A stretch of 11,371 bases of DNA, taken from assembly GCA_021777365.1 (NCBI GenBank), contig JAJYDP010000104.1, forward strand, positions 1-11,371, read 5' to 3'. The DNA is from Chloroflexota bacterium (GTDB lineage Bacteria; Chloroflexota; Limnocylindria; Limnocylindrales; CSP1-4). A program made the translations under genes and the position numbers. Below the pieces are notes generated by a model. The model had not been told where the DNA came from. It worked only from the letters and a program-made list of their open reading frames with translations, and ran no database searches. This document shows, piece by piece, positions 1-9,328 of this stretch (position 1 is the stretch's first letter; every line of letters starts with the position of its first letter).

Positions 1-39
1 GTGAACGGACCCACCACCCCGCGGCGCGCCTCGGCTGGA

Positions 40-858
40 TCAGACACGCGGGGTCAGGTAACTGAACCGGGCCGCGAACCAGCCCAGCCAGTCGAACACC
101 AGGCTCAGTCCCACCAGCACCACCAGCGATCCGCCCGCCAGCTCCATCGCCCGCGCATGCCGGCGGAGCGCGCGGATGAGGCCGGGCGTCCGGTCGATCG
201 CGAGCGCGAACAGGATGAACGGGATGCCCAGCCCGGCAGAGTAGGCCGCGAACAGCAGGCCCGCCTGCACGCTGGGGCCCAGCGCCGCCAGCCCCAGGAT
301 CGCGCCGAGAGTCGGTCCGATGCAGGGCGTCCAGCCGATGGCAAAGATGGCGCCCAGGCCGAAGGCCCCGAGCGGCGTGCGCCGCGCGCCGCCGAGGGGC
401 GTGGCCCCGGACCGATCCAGCGGCCGCCACGTTCGCGCGAGCAGCCCGATCGGGAGCAGCCCGGCCAGGTTCAGTCCCAGGACGATCAGTACGACCCCTC
501 CGACCTGTCGCAGGGTCGGCAGGTTCGGGGCGAGAATGCCGCCCGCGTACGTCGCCGTGACGCCCAGGATCGTGAAGACGCTCCCGAACCCCAGCACGAA
601 GGCGGCTGCGTGCGCGAGCACCAGCCACCGGTCGCGGCCCATGCCGGCCTCCCGGAGCCGACCGGCGAACGCGGTGCCGCGCCCTCCTCCGATCACGGCC
701 ACCGACGCACCGCCGGTCACGGATACCTGCTCCCCGCCCGAGCCGGCCGCGATCGCCCCGATCTGCCCCAGGTACGCCGGCACCACCGGCAGGACGCACG
801 GCGACAGGAAGCTCAGGAGTCCCGCGAGGAGGGCGGCGGCGAGCGTCAGGTCCGGCAT
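40..858 (-). CDS. ccdA: CcdA/DsbD-family cytochrome c biogenesis membrane protein
   Basis: A 272-residue polytopic membrane protein of the CcdA/DsbD transmembrane family, which carries reducing equivalents from cytoplasmic thioredoxin across the membrane to extracytoplasmic thiol proteins such as cytochrome c maturation factors. The family signature is visible: LSFLSPCVLPVVPAYLG near residues 15-31 (C21), and a second Cys in GWTPCIGP (C179). These are the two cysteines that form the redox disulfide in CcdA. Several long hydrophobic helices follow, at roughly 78-103, 118-143, 163-192 and 197-220, and near the C-terminus. Residues about 38-72 form a Gly-rich loop longer than I would expect. The start is ATG at 858, 19 nt after the stop of the upstream glutaredoxin-like gene, so the two are probably co-transcribed. 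No cytochrome c, ResB or ResA gene is in view. The family call is firm; the exact partner is inference. Confidence 0.92.
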   Translation of the reverse strand: MPDLTLAAALLAGLLSFLSPCVLPVVPAYLGQIGAIAAGSGGEQVSVTGGASVAVIGGGRGTAFAGRLREAGMGRDRWLVLAHAAAFVLGFGSVFTILGVTATYAGGILAPNLPTLRQVGGVVLIVLGLNLAGLLPIGLLARTWRPLDRSGATPLGGARRTPLGAFGLGAIFAIGWTPCIGPTLGAILGLAALGPSVQAGLLFAAYSAGLGIPFILFALAIDRTPGLIRALRRHARAMELAGGSLVVLVGLSLVFDWLGWFAARFSYLTPRV

Positions 859-877
859 CGCACGCGGCCGATGGCCG

Positions 878-1171
878 TCATCGCGCTGGCGCCCCGTCCA
901 GGACCATCGAGAGAAACCGGCGGATCGCGCCCGGTCGCATCGCCAGCGGCAGCTCGTCCGGACCGGCCATCAGCACCGGGATCGACTCGATGTGGCGCGT
1001 CAGCAGCGCGGGATCGGACTCGATGTCGACCTCGACCAGGCGTGGCACGGTTGAGCCAGCCGATGCGCGTTCGGCGAGCACGAGGTCGAGCTCCTCGCGC
1101 GCCTCGTCGCACAGATGGCATCCCGGTCGGGTCAGGAAGGAGATGATCGGGGGAGGGGAGGCGTCGGCCAC
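878..1171 (-). CDS. glutaredoxin/thioredoxin-like small redox protein
   Basis: A 97-residue cytoplasmic protein with a glutaredoxin-like fold. A beta strand (IISFLTRPG) leads into the active-site motif C-H-L-C at residues 18-21, followed by an acidic helix and a second strand (VEVDIES). A VPVLM-like segment (ESIPVLMAG) corresponds to the cis-proline loop before the C-terminal helix. The length and CHLC motif match the glutaredoxin-family (DUF836-like) proteins often found beside CcdA. It may take electrons from, or pass them to, the neighbouring CcdA protein, but that is inference from position. The start is GTG at 1171 and no strong Shine-Dalgarno precedes it. The out-of-frame ATG a few bases upstream belongs to a shadow reading frame. 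The gene is divergent from the tRNA. Confidence 0.83.
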   Translation of the reverse strand: MADASPPPIISFLTRPGCHLCDEAREELDLVLAERASAGSTVPRLVEVDIESDPALLTRHIESIPVLMAGPDELPLAMRPGAIRRFLSMVLDGAPAR

Positions 1172-1191
1172 CGCCGCATTCTAGGGCAGGG

Positions 1192-1217
1192 TTGCCCACG
1201 AGCCCTCGACGTACAAT
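1192..1217 (+). promoter_or_regulatory. putative tRNA promoter
   Basis: TACAAT at 1212-1217 is a good -10 hexamer about 10 bp before the tRNA 5' end, in an otherwise GC-rich stretch. TTGCCC at 1192-1197 could be the -35, but the 14-bp spacer is short. The -10 is more convincing than the -35. Confidence 0.4.
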
Positions 1218-1227
1218 CTCGCGGCAC

Positions 1228-1303
1228 GCCCCCGTAGCTCAGTGGATAGAGCGAGGCCGTCCTAAGGCCTGCGTCGGCGGTTCGAGTCCGTCCGGGGGCG
1301 CCA
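1228..1303 (+). tRNA. tRNA-Arg (anticodon CCT)
   Basis: A full cloverleaf can be folded by hand. The acceptor stem is GCCCCCG (1228-1234) with CGGGGGC (1293-1299). The D-arm is GCTC/GAGC (1237-1240 and 1249-1252), and the anticodon arm is AGGCC/GGCCT with loop GTCCTAA. The T-arm is GGCGG/CCGTC around TTCGAGT (1281-1287). The anticodon is CCT at 1261-1263, so it reads AGG arginine codons. The discriminator base is G1300 and the CCA tail is encoded at 1301-1303. Its last bases (1283-1301) recur exactly inside the repeat copy at 6151-6169. Confidence 0.97.
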
Positions 1304-1363
1304 GAAGCACACCGTTCGCCAGCGAGAAGGATCGTTGGAACAGGGTGGATCCCGGCGGATCAG

Positions 1364-1402
1364 CTGCCATGCCGCCGATCCAACATCTCGGCGGCATGGC
1401 AG
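1364..1402. repeat. perfect 15-bp inverted repeat (hairpin) between tRNA and OsmC gene
   Basis: CTGCCATGCCGCCGA (1364-1378) is followed by a 9-nt spacer and its exact reverse complement (1388-1402). As RNA it would be a very stable stem-loop. It lies 61 nt after the tRNA and 58 nt before the GTG start of the OsmC gene. No T-run follows, so it is not a classical intrinsic terminator. It could help end or process the tRNA transcript, control OsmC expression, or bind a dimeric protein as DNA. Confidence 0.75.
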
Positions 1403-1460
1403 GACTCGTGAATCACGTGGCGCGCCGCCCAGGACGCGCCAGCAGGGAAAGGTTCCTACC

Positions 1461-1859
1461 GTGGAGATGACCATCGACTTCCCTGGCGGCGCACGCGTCG
1501 ACGCGCATTTCGGCGGTTTCGTCGTGCCGACCGATCAGCCGCCGTCAGGCGGCGGCCAGGGTTCGGCCCCGACGCCGTTCGCGACTTTCCTGTCGACGAT
1601 CGGGACGTGCGCCGGCATCTATGTACTGGGCTTCTGCCGGCAGCGCGGAATCCCGACGGATGGCATTCGTCTCGTCCAGCGAATGCAGGTTGACCCGATG
1701 ACCCACCTGGTGACGGAGGTTCAGGTCACGATCGAGCTGCCCGACGGATTCCCCGCGAAGTACACGGACGCAGTCATTCGCGCGGCCGAGCAGTGCGCGG
1801 TGAAGAAGCACTTCGAGCGCCCACCCATCATCCGCGTGGACAGCATCCTCGCGGGCTGA
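1461..1859 (+). CDS. OsmC family protein
   Basis: A protein of 132 residues, the usual size for the OsmC/Ohr superfamily of thiol-dependent peroxidase-fold proteins. An N-terminal strand region (MTIDFPGGARVDAHFGGF) precedes the loop SGGGQGSAPTPFATFLSTIGTC. The helix carries C50, in the position of the first OsmC redox cysteine, with C59 one to two turns later. C112 in AAEQCAVKKHF matches the second conserved cysteine. I chose GTG 1461 because AGGGAAAGG lies 8 nt upstream; ATG 1467 is an alternative. An ATG at 1335 in the same frame would add an arginine-rich leader running through the inverted repeat and is unlikely. The physiological substrate (organic hydroperoxide or another thiol chemistry) cannot be told. 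The gene appears monocistronic: a repeat copy follows the stop by 25 nt and a convergent gene lies beyond. Confidence 0.85.
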   Translation: MEMTIDFPGGARVDAHFGGFVVPTDQPPSGGGQGSAPTPFATFLSTIGTCAGIYVLGFCRQRGIPTDGIRLVQRMQVDPMTHLVTEVQVTIELPDGFPAKYTDAVIRAAEQCAVKKHFERPPIIRVDSILAG

Positions 1860-1883
1860 CCTCCGACCCGCTCCCACGCGGAC

Positions 1884-1945
1884 GCGTACCAGGCGAGAAG
1901 GTCGATTTCTTTACCTGCTGCGCCTGCGGGTCCGTCCGAGGGCGC
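1884..1945 (+). repeat. dispersed GCGTACCAGGC repeat, copy 1
   Basis: First of four copies of a short intergenic repeat that opens with GCGTACCAGGCGA. It starts 25 nt after the OsmC stop. Compared with copies 2 and 3 it has 6 extra bases in the 5' half, where AGAA/TTCT can extend the small hairpin. Its 3' half keeps the hairpin GCGCC..GGCGC around GGTCCGTC. It is the most diverged of the long copies. Confidence 0.7.
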
Positions 1946-1986
1946 TTCCTCTCCCGTTTCCGGTTCGCTCCCGCCCTGCCGGCACC

Positions 1987-2015
1987 AGCGCGCGCCACTT
2001 GCTGGCACGCGCGCT
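1987..2015. terminator. hairpin between convergent genes, possible bidirectional terminator
   Basis: AGCGCGCGCCA (1987-1997), loop CTTGC, then TGGC, a 2-nt bulge and GCGCGCT (to 2015) form a GC-rich stem of about 11 bp. It sits between the plus-strand OsmC gene and the minus-strand regulator, where transcripts from both sides must stop. There is no T-tract, so termination is an inference from position. Confidence 0.4.
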
Positions 2016-2103
2016 CCGGTGGCGGCCGACGCTCCGGCATCCGGGGTCGAGCTCGACTACAACCTGCGCGCGGCGATCGACACGGCGCTGGGGACGCTCC
2101 GGC

Positions 2104-2985
2104 CTATGCCTGCGCCTCGGCGTGAGCATCGGCGAGCCTAGCGCGCGTGGAGCTCCAGCGCGCCAGCTCGCGCAGCGCCCCTTCCGACGAGGAGCCGGGC
2201 TCGGCCGAGTAGGTCACGATCGTCAGACCGGGGTCTGCGGGAAGCTCGAGGGCCTCGTACGCCAGGGTGAGATCCCCGACGAGCGGGTGGTGGAAGTGCT
2301 TGATGCCGCTCCGATGGAACCGCACGTCGTGGCTGGCCCAGAGCACCCGGAACTCCTCGCTGCGGGTAGAGAGCGCGCCGACCAGGTCGGACAGCGCACG
2401 GTCGTAGGGATTGCGTCCAGCCTCACCACGTAGTTGCGCCACGATGTCGTGGGCCGATGTCTCCCAGTCGACGTAGAACGATCTCGCCCGGGCATCCAGG
2501 AAGACGAACCGCGCCGAGTTCGGCGGCCGGGCCGGGTCGCGGAAGTGCTCTGAGTAGAGGGCGGCCGCCAGCGGGTTGGCGTAGAGGATGTCCAGGCGCC
2601 CGTTGCGCACGAAGGCAGCGACCCCGGACATGGCGTCGACGATCCGCTGGACGCTGGGCCGGACGCGCTGGGGCGTCGAGATCCGGCGCGGCAGCCGCTC
2701 CGCGTTCGCCGTGCGGACGAGGTCGAGCAGGTGGGCGCGCTCGGCCTCGTCGAGCTGGAGCGCGCGGCTCACGGCCTCGAGCACGTCGTCGGACACCCCG
2801 CGCGCGTTCCCGCGCTCGAGCCGTGTGTAGTACTCGACGCTGATGCCCGCGAGGAGCGCGACCTCCTCGCGACGCAGGCCCGAGACGCGGCGCTGCCGGC
2901 CGTACGTCGGCAGGCCCGCGTGCGCGGGCGTCACCTTCGCCCGGCGCGTCGTCAGGAACTCGCGGATCTCGTCTGCGTTGCCCAT
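2104..2985 (-). CDS. XRE-family regulator with MmyB-like ligand-binding domain
   Basis: A 293-residue cytoplasmic transcription regulator. The N-terminal helix-turn-helix of the XRE type covers roughly residues 30-75, with the characteristic motif LRREEVALLAGISVEYYTRL and then ERG (37-59). Residues about 100-265 look like the MmyB-like ligand-binding domain, a PAS-related fold, with family hallmarks VRNGRLDILYANPLAAAL, FYVDWE and SEEFRVLWASHDVRFHRSG followed by HHPLVGDL. The start is ATG at 2985, with no clear Shine-Dalgarno. It is divergent from the alcohol dehydrogenase gene across 133 bp. Such regulators commonly repress neighbouring oxidoreductase genes, so it is a likely controller of the 3119-6083 run; this is inference. 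Its ligand is unknown. Confidence 0.92.
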   Translation of the reverse strand: MGNADEIREFLTTRRAKVTPAHAGLPTYGRQRRVSGLRREEVALLAGISVEYYTRLERGNARGVSDDVLEAVSRALQLDEAERAHLLDLVRTANAERLPRRISTPQRVRPSVQRIVDAMSGVAAFVRNGRLDILYANPLAAALYSEHFRDPARPPNSARFVFLDARARSFYVDWETSAHDIVAQLRGEAGRNPYDRALSDLVGALSTRSEEFRVLWASHDVRFHRSGIKHFHHPLVGDLTLAYEALELPADPGLTIVTYSAEPGSSSEGALRELARWSSTRARLADAHAEAQA

Positions 2986-3118
2986 GTCGCGCCAACGGTA
3001 CGCGCGTGCCGCGTCGCGTGGGAGGCACTCGCAGTACCCCTATCACGCGTGCCTTCCTCGGCGCGATGCCCGGTGGTTCGATGGCCGCGACACAGGGAAC
3101 GAACCAGCCAGGAGTGAC
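2986..3118. promoter_or_regulatory. divergent regulatory region between regulator and alcohol dehydrogenase
   Basis: 133 bp that must hold the promoters of both divergent genes. An imperfect inverted repeat, GGCACTCG (3024-3031) against CGCGTGCC (3046-3053), has one mismatch over 8 bp. CGCGTGCC also occurs at 3003-3010 as a direct repeat. These are candidate operator half-sites for the MmyB-type regulator. No consensus -35/-10 pair stands out. The dehydrogenase has AGGAG just upstream of ATG 3119. Confidence 0.4.
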
Positions 3119-6083
<2,965 letters not shown>

Positions 6084-6097
6084 GTCCTCACGACCGG

Positions 6098-6325
6098 CTA
6101 TTGCGAGGTCATCGCGTACCAGGCGAGGGCGTCTTTGCCTACTGTGCCCCCGAGTCCGTCCGGGGGCGCAGCACGCAAGGTCATCTGCGGCGCGAAGAAA
6201 GGCGCCGCGGCGGGAACGGGCGCGATCGAGACGACGGCGCGGTCGCGGGTCTTGACGCGATCGACGACCATGCGCACCAGTTCCTTGTGTCTGGCTCCGC
6301 TCAGCCAGTCTGCCCGGCGGACCAT
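6098..6325 (-). pseudogene. possible serine recombinase C-terminal remnant
   Basis: A 75-codon minus-strand frame beginning at ATG 6325, with an in-frame stop just upstream. The stretch RHKELVRMVVDRVKTRDRAV leading to PVPAAAPFFAP resembles the extreme C-terminus of large serine recombinases (ELV..LVERV.vrdg.v..i...P..rPFF). The catalytic domain is absent, and no sequence of this type continues upstream. The last 20 or so codons run through repeat copy 2 in antisense. This suggests the tail of a decayed integrase next to a possible attachment-like repeat. The family assignment is from memory of the motif and is uncertain; a spurious frame is possible. Confidence 0.4.
6114..6171 (+). repeat. 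dispersed GCGTACCAGGC repeat, copy 2 (tRNA-like hairpin)
   Basis: Second copy, 30 nt after the DUF2255 stop. The 5' half can pair GGCGA with TTGCC. The 3' half forms an 11-bp hairpin: CTGTGCCCCCG (6142-6152), loop AGTCCGTC, and CGGGGGCGCAG (6161-6171), with one T-G pair. Bases 6151-6169 (CGAGTCCGTCCGGGGGCGC) are identical to tRNA-Arg 1283-1301. The 5' arm also contains GCCCCCG, the tRNA 5' acceptor strand. Confidence 0.85.
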
Positions 6326-6333
6326 AGGCGATA

Positions 6334-6347
6334 TTGACTATTGTCAA
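6334..6347. promoter_or_regulatory. TTGAC-N4-GTCAA palindrome, possible operator/promoter
   Basis: A perfect dyad TTGACTATTGTCAA in the only AT-richer patch of the 6084-6453 gap, resembling operators of small winged-helix repressors such as MarR-type proteins. On the minus strand it contains a consensus -35 (TTGACA), with TATGGT 15 bp further at the remnant's start. On the plus strand, TTGTCA (6341-6346) and TAGGCT 18 bp later could form a weak promoter for the lipase operon. The remainder of the gap shows only the repeat and the recombinase remnant. Confidence 0.4.
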
Positions 6348-6453
6348 CGGCTGTTCAACCGCAGTAGGCTCCCCGTGCCATCTGTCCGTGTCGTCGCGGT
6401 CATGTGAGGCCGCACACGCTGGGTCGGTGAAGGGAACTTGGGGGGAGGCTGGC

Positions 6454-8505
6454 ATGCGCAGACGTCTGCTTGTCCTCGCGATGGCCCTCGGCCTGCTCGC
6501 CATGCCGCTGGCGAGCCCCGTCAGCGCGAGCCCGCCGCCGGTTCCCGGTACGCCCGGCTTCGCCCCGCCGAGCACGGCGCCGCAGGCCATGACGGCGGCC
6601 GACGCCGAGCCCCTGCAGCCGTTCCGCTCGCTGACCGTGCAGGGCAGTTACGTGGCCGCCGGGGTGGGCATGCGCAACCGCGGCTACGGCACCATCACGC
6701 TGAGCGGCATCCCCGCCGGCGCGCAGGTGACCGCGGCGTACCTCTTCTGGGACGTCCTGGCCGACACGGCGAGCGCCGACTTCGCCGCCGGCACCCTCGA
6801 CTCGCAGCCCATCACGGGCACTCTCATCGGCAGCGACGGCAATCCCTGCTGGGGGAACACCGCCAACTTCGCGTACCGCGCCGACGTCACCTCGCTCGTC
6901 GCCGGCAACGGCAACGGCGCCTACGCGCTCGCCGGCTTCGCCTCGCACCTCACCGACGGGCAGGACCCGTGGAACGACTACGACAACACGCCGCCACTGC
7001 TCGAGGGCGCCTCCCTCGTGGCCGTCTACGAGGACGCGTCCGCCGCCCAGACCCAGGTGCTGCTGTACGACGGGGCCACCGGGGACGCGCGCCGCATCCT
7101 GACGCAGACGCTGAGCGGCTTCACCGCGGCCACGCCCGTGAGCGCCCGGACGACCTTCATCGTGGCCGACGGACAGGCGGTCCCCCAGAGCCCGCCGACT
7201 TTCGACGGGACGCCGCTTCCGGCGGCCACGCTCAATGGCAGCGATCCGCAGGCCGGGCCTGCGTACAGCCTGAACGACCTGTGGGACACGCGCACGGTCG
7301 ACGTGTCGGGTCTCGTGCGCCCGGGTGACACGAGCGCCAGCGCCACCATCGACGGAATGACCGATTGCCACGTCTGGGTGGCCCAGGTGCTGGCCGTCTC
7401 GAGTTCGAGCAAGCTCCCCGTCCTGTTCGTGCACGGTTATTCGGCGAGCGCCATCGACAACAACTGGATCGACAGCCCGCCACGGCAGCAGGACGAAGGC
7501 TTCATCCACGAGCTCGGACGCCAGATCGGCGCCGATGACATCACCAGCTTCCCCTACGTCCAGGACATGGCCTACGCCTCGAGCGGCGTCTGCAACCCGC
7601 CTTCGGCCGCGCTCCCCGAGACGCCCGACGGGGGGATGCCGTACGACGCGAGTTCGGTCTCGCGGGACGCCTGCGACAGTAACAGCGACATCGGGCTGAA
7701 CGCGGTCGCGCTCGACGCCGAAGTGCAGGCGCTGCACGAGCAGACCGGGCAGCGGGTCGTGCTCGTCGCCAACAGCATGGGCGGCGCCATCGTGCGGGGC
7801 TTCTTCGCCTACTCGTACGAGCGCCATGACGGGGTTGCGGCGAGCATGGTCGACAGCGCCTTCTTCATCGAGGGCGCGCACCAGGGGGCTCTCCCGACGG
7901 CCGATGCCGTCCAACAAGCGCCCAACCTCATCGTGCAGCTCATCAGGCAGTGGCTTTCATCGAGCGGCAACCTACCCAGCGGGCCCGCCGTGAGTGAGCT
8001 CGCACCGCAGAGCACCTGGTACAAGTGGGTGAACCCGAACCCGGCACACGTCCCGCAGGTGCCCAGCTTCAACGCCTACGGAGACATCGGCCTCGCGGTG
8101 ACCTCGTGCCTCTTCGGCGCGTTCTGCGTGCGGACCCCGGTCGTGTTCTACGGCACCGTGGGAGACGGGGTCCTGATGCCGGGCAGCGACAACCCGCTGG
8201 CCACGCCCTTGACCGGCGGCGCCCGCTACCTGAACGGGGCGCCGTCCGCCCAGAACTGGGAGTGGGACGTCCGCTCGCAGGTGCCATGGGATCCGACATC
8301 GGTGTTGACGCTCGGGCCCGCGGGCGCGTACCTCGTGGCCACGGCGATCATGAACAGCCCGGCCTCGCACACGAACATGGGCACCGAGATGTACCAGACG
8401 AGTGTGCCCGACTGCCAGAGCGGCCAGGCCATTTCGCTCGACAGCGAGCTCATCCGGGTGATCGAGGGCCGTGTCACCGGACAGCCCTACCAGTGCCACT
8501 CGTAG
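6454..8505 (+). CDS. secreted lipase-like alpha/beta hydrolase with N-terminal beta-rich domain
   Basis: A 683-residue exported protein. A Sec signal (RRR then a hydrophobic run) ends in PVSA, with likely cleavage after A25. Residues about 55-315 form a Gly/Ala/Thr-rich beta domain (VAAGVGMRNRGYG, AYLFWDV, EGASLVAVYED) with C132 and C305. It resembles DUF3344-like extracellular domains, but this is tentative. From about 320 a lipase-type hydrolase begins with LFVHGYSAS (H327, G328, oxyanion region). The nucleophile elbow is ANSMGG with S441, Ala replacing the first Gly of GxSxG. Candidate acids are D571 or D579, and the candidate catalytic His is H639 in ASHTN. Extra cysteines (C380, C407 and others) suggest disulfides. 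ATG 6454 follows GGGGGGAGG by a few bases. It leads a three-gene operon. It may be an esterase, lipase or depolymerase; the substrate is unknown. Confidence 0.82.
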   Translation: MRRRLLVLAMALGLLAMPLASPVSASPPPVPGTPGFAPPSTAPQAMTAADAEPLQPFRSLTVQGSYVAAGVGMRNRGYGTITLSGIPAGAQVTAAYLFWDVLADTASADFAAGTLDSQPITGTLIGSDGNPCWGNTANFAYRADVTSLVAGNGNGAYALAGFASHLTDGQDPWNDYDNTPPLLEGASLVAVYEDASAAQTQVLLYDGATGDARRILTQTLSGFTAATPVSARTTFIVADGQAVPQSPPTFDGTPLPAATLNGSDPQAGPAYSLNDLWDTRTVDVSGLVRPGDTSASATIDGMTDCHVWVAQVLAVSSSSKLPVLFVHGYSASAIDNNWIDSPPRQQDEGFIHELGRQIGADDITSFPYVQDMAYASSGVCNPPSAALPETPDGGMPYDASSVSRDACDSNSDIGLNAVALDAEVQALHEQTGQRVVLVANSMGGAIVRGFFAYSYERHDGVAASMVDSAFFIEGAHQGALPTADAVQQAPNLIVQLIRQWLSSSGNLPSGPAVSELAPQSTWYKWVNPNPAHVPQVPSFNAYGDIGLAVTSCLFGAFCVRTPVVFYGTVGDGVLMPGSDNPLATPLTGGARYLNGAPSAQNWEWDVRSQVPWDPTSVLTLGPAGAYLVATAIMNSPASHTNMGTEMYQTSVPDCQSGQAISLDSELIRVIEGRVTGQPYQCHS

Positions 8506-8515
8506 GAGGACGGAC

Positions 8516-9328
8516 GTGAAGCCAGCGCGGATTCTTGCCGCTGTCAGCGCGATCGTCCTGGTGGGCGCCGGAGCATGGGCGCTGCACACGCCCACGCGCG
8601 CCGCCGACCCGGCCCCCGGCGTCGGGGGCTTCTACACCCTCATCGATGCGGGCCGCGGCAGCGAGCTCACAGTCAGCCTCGACCCGGGCGCACTCTCCTA
8701 TGGCCACTTCACCTTCGGCGCACGCGGCGTCGGCCTCTTCACGAGCAGCGGGCAGGCCGACGTGACGGTGGCCAACGACCACTCGGTCGTGCTCACCTAT
8801 GCGGGCGCGGCCAGCCTCGACGCGGACGCCTCGCTCGACTTCCGCTTCGGCCTCTCCGCCGAGTCCGGGCAGGAGGTGCCGGCACAGGTGCGCCTCCACG
8901 CCCAACTCGACCCGGTCCACCTGACCGGGAGCGCGGAGCTCTGGTACGACGGAGCGCAGTACCAGCTCGTCCACGTGCAGCCGGCCGCCGACCCGAACCG
9001 GGCCGTCGCCGCCATCGCGGCCGAGCTGCGTGCCGCGGACTGGACGGCGCTGTACGCGGCCGCCTACAGTGGCCTGCGCGAGTCGATGAGCGAGGCGGAC
9101 TTCGTCGCCCAGGTCTCGCAGTGGATCGGGGGAGGGCAGGTCACCGACGTGTCGATCCTCTCGGCAGCCACGCAGGCGACCTCGAGCGAGCTTGGCTACA
9201 CGGTGGCCGAGGCATCGCTCTCGCTGACGCGCACCACGAGCACCGGACCCGTGACCTCGGTCGCGGACCTCAGCCTGCTCGCCGAACCCGACGGCTGGAA
9301 GTGGATCAGTCTCACGCCGCGCTCGTGA
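8516..9328 (+). CDS. exported protein with C-terminal NTF2-like domain, function unknown
   Basis: A 270-residue protein not recognised as a named family. The N-terminus (KPAR then a hydrophobic stretch at residues 6-23, and TRAA near 27-30) is a signal peptide or single anchor. Residues about 31-155 look like a beta-sandwich with alternating strands (LTVSLDPGALSYGHFTF, DVTVANDHSVVLTYAG, SAELWYDGAQYQLV). Residues about 163-270 read like an NTF2/DUF4878-type domain: a helix with ADWTALYAAAYSGLRESMSE followed by strands ending in DGWKWISL. The start is GTG 8516, with AGGAGG at 8504-8509 overlapping the stop of the lipase gene, only 10 nt away. Its own stop overlaps the next start. The coupling implies a joint extracytoplasmic task with the lipase-like enzyme. 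Confidence 0.75.
   Translation: MKPARILAAVSAIVLVGAGAWALHTPTRAADPAPGVGGFYTLIDAGRGSELTVSLDPGALSYGHFTFGARGVGLFTSSGQADVTVANDHSVVLTYAGAASLDADASLDFRFGLSAESGQEVPAQVRLHAQLDPVHLTGSAELWYDGAQYQLVHVQPAADPNRAVAAIAAELRAADWTALYAAAYSGLRESMSEADFVAQVSQWIGGGQVTDVSILSAATQATSSELGYTVAEASLSLTRTTSTGPVTSVADLSLLAEPDGWKWISLTPRS

Noticed and set aside
1..1146. Long plus-strand frame of 381 codons opening with GTG at position 1.
   Set aside because: It is Arg/Gln/Glu/Pro-rich and lies opposite the CcdA and glutaredoxin genes, whose motifs are clear. It is a GC-driven shadow frame.
1262..1474. Minus-strand frame with RPRTDSNRR across the tRNA.
   Set aside because: This is the well-known spurious translation of a tRNA 3' end read in antisense.
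2017..2157. Short plus-strand frame reading VAADAPASGVELDYNLRAAI.
   Set aside because: The composition is coding-like, but it is only about 40 codons, has no ribosome binding site and overlaps the 3' end of the regulator. It is at most a decayed fragment.
6400..7917. Minus-strand frame of 505 codons opposite the lipase-like gene.
   Set aside because: It is Arg/Gly/Val-rich with no domain. The plus strand has a signal peptide, ribosome binding site and catalytic motifs.
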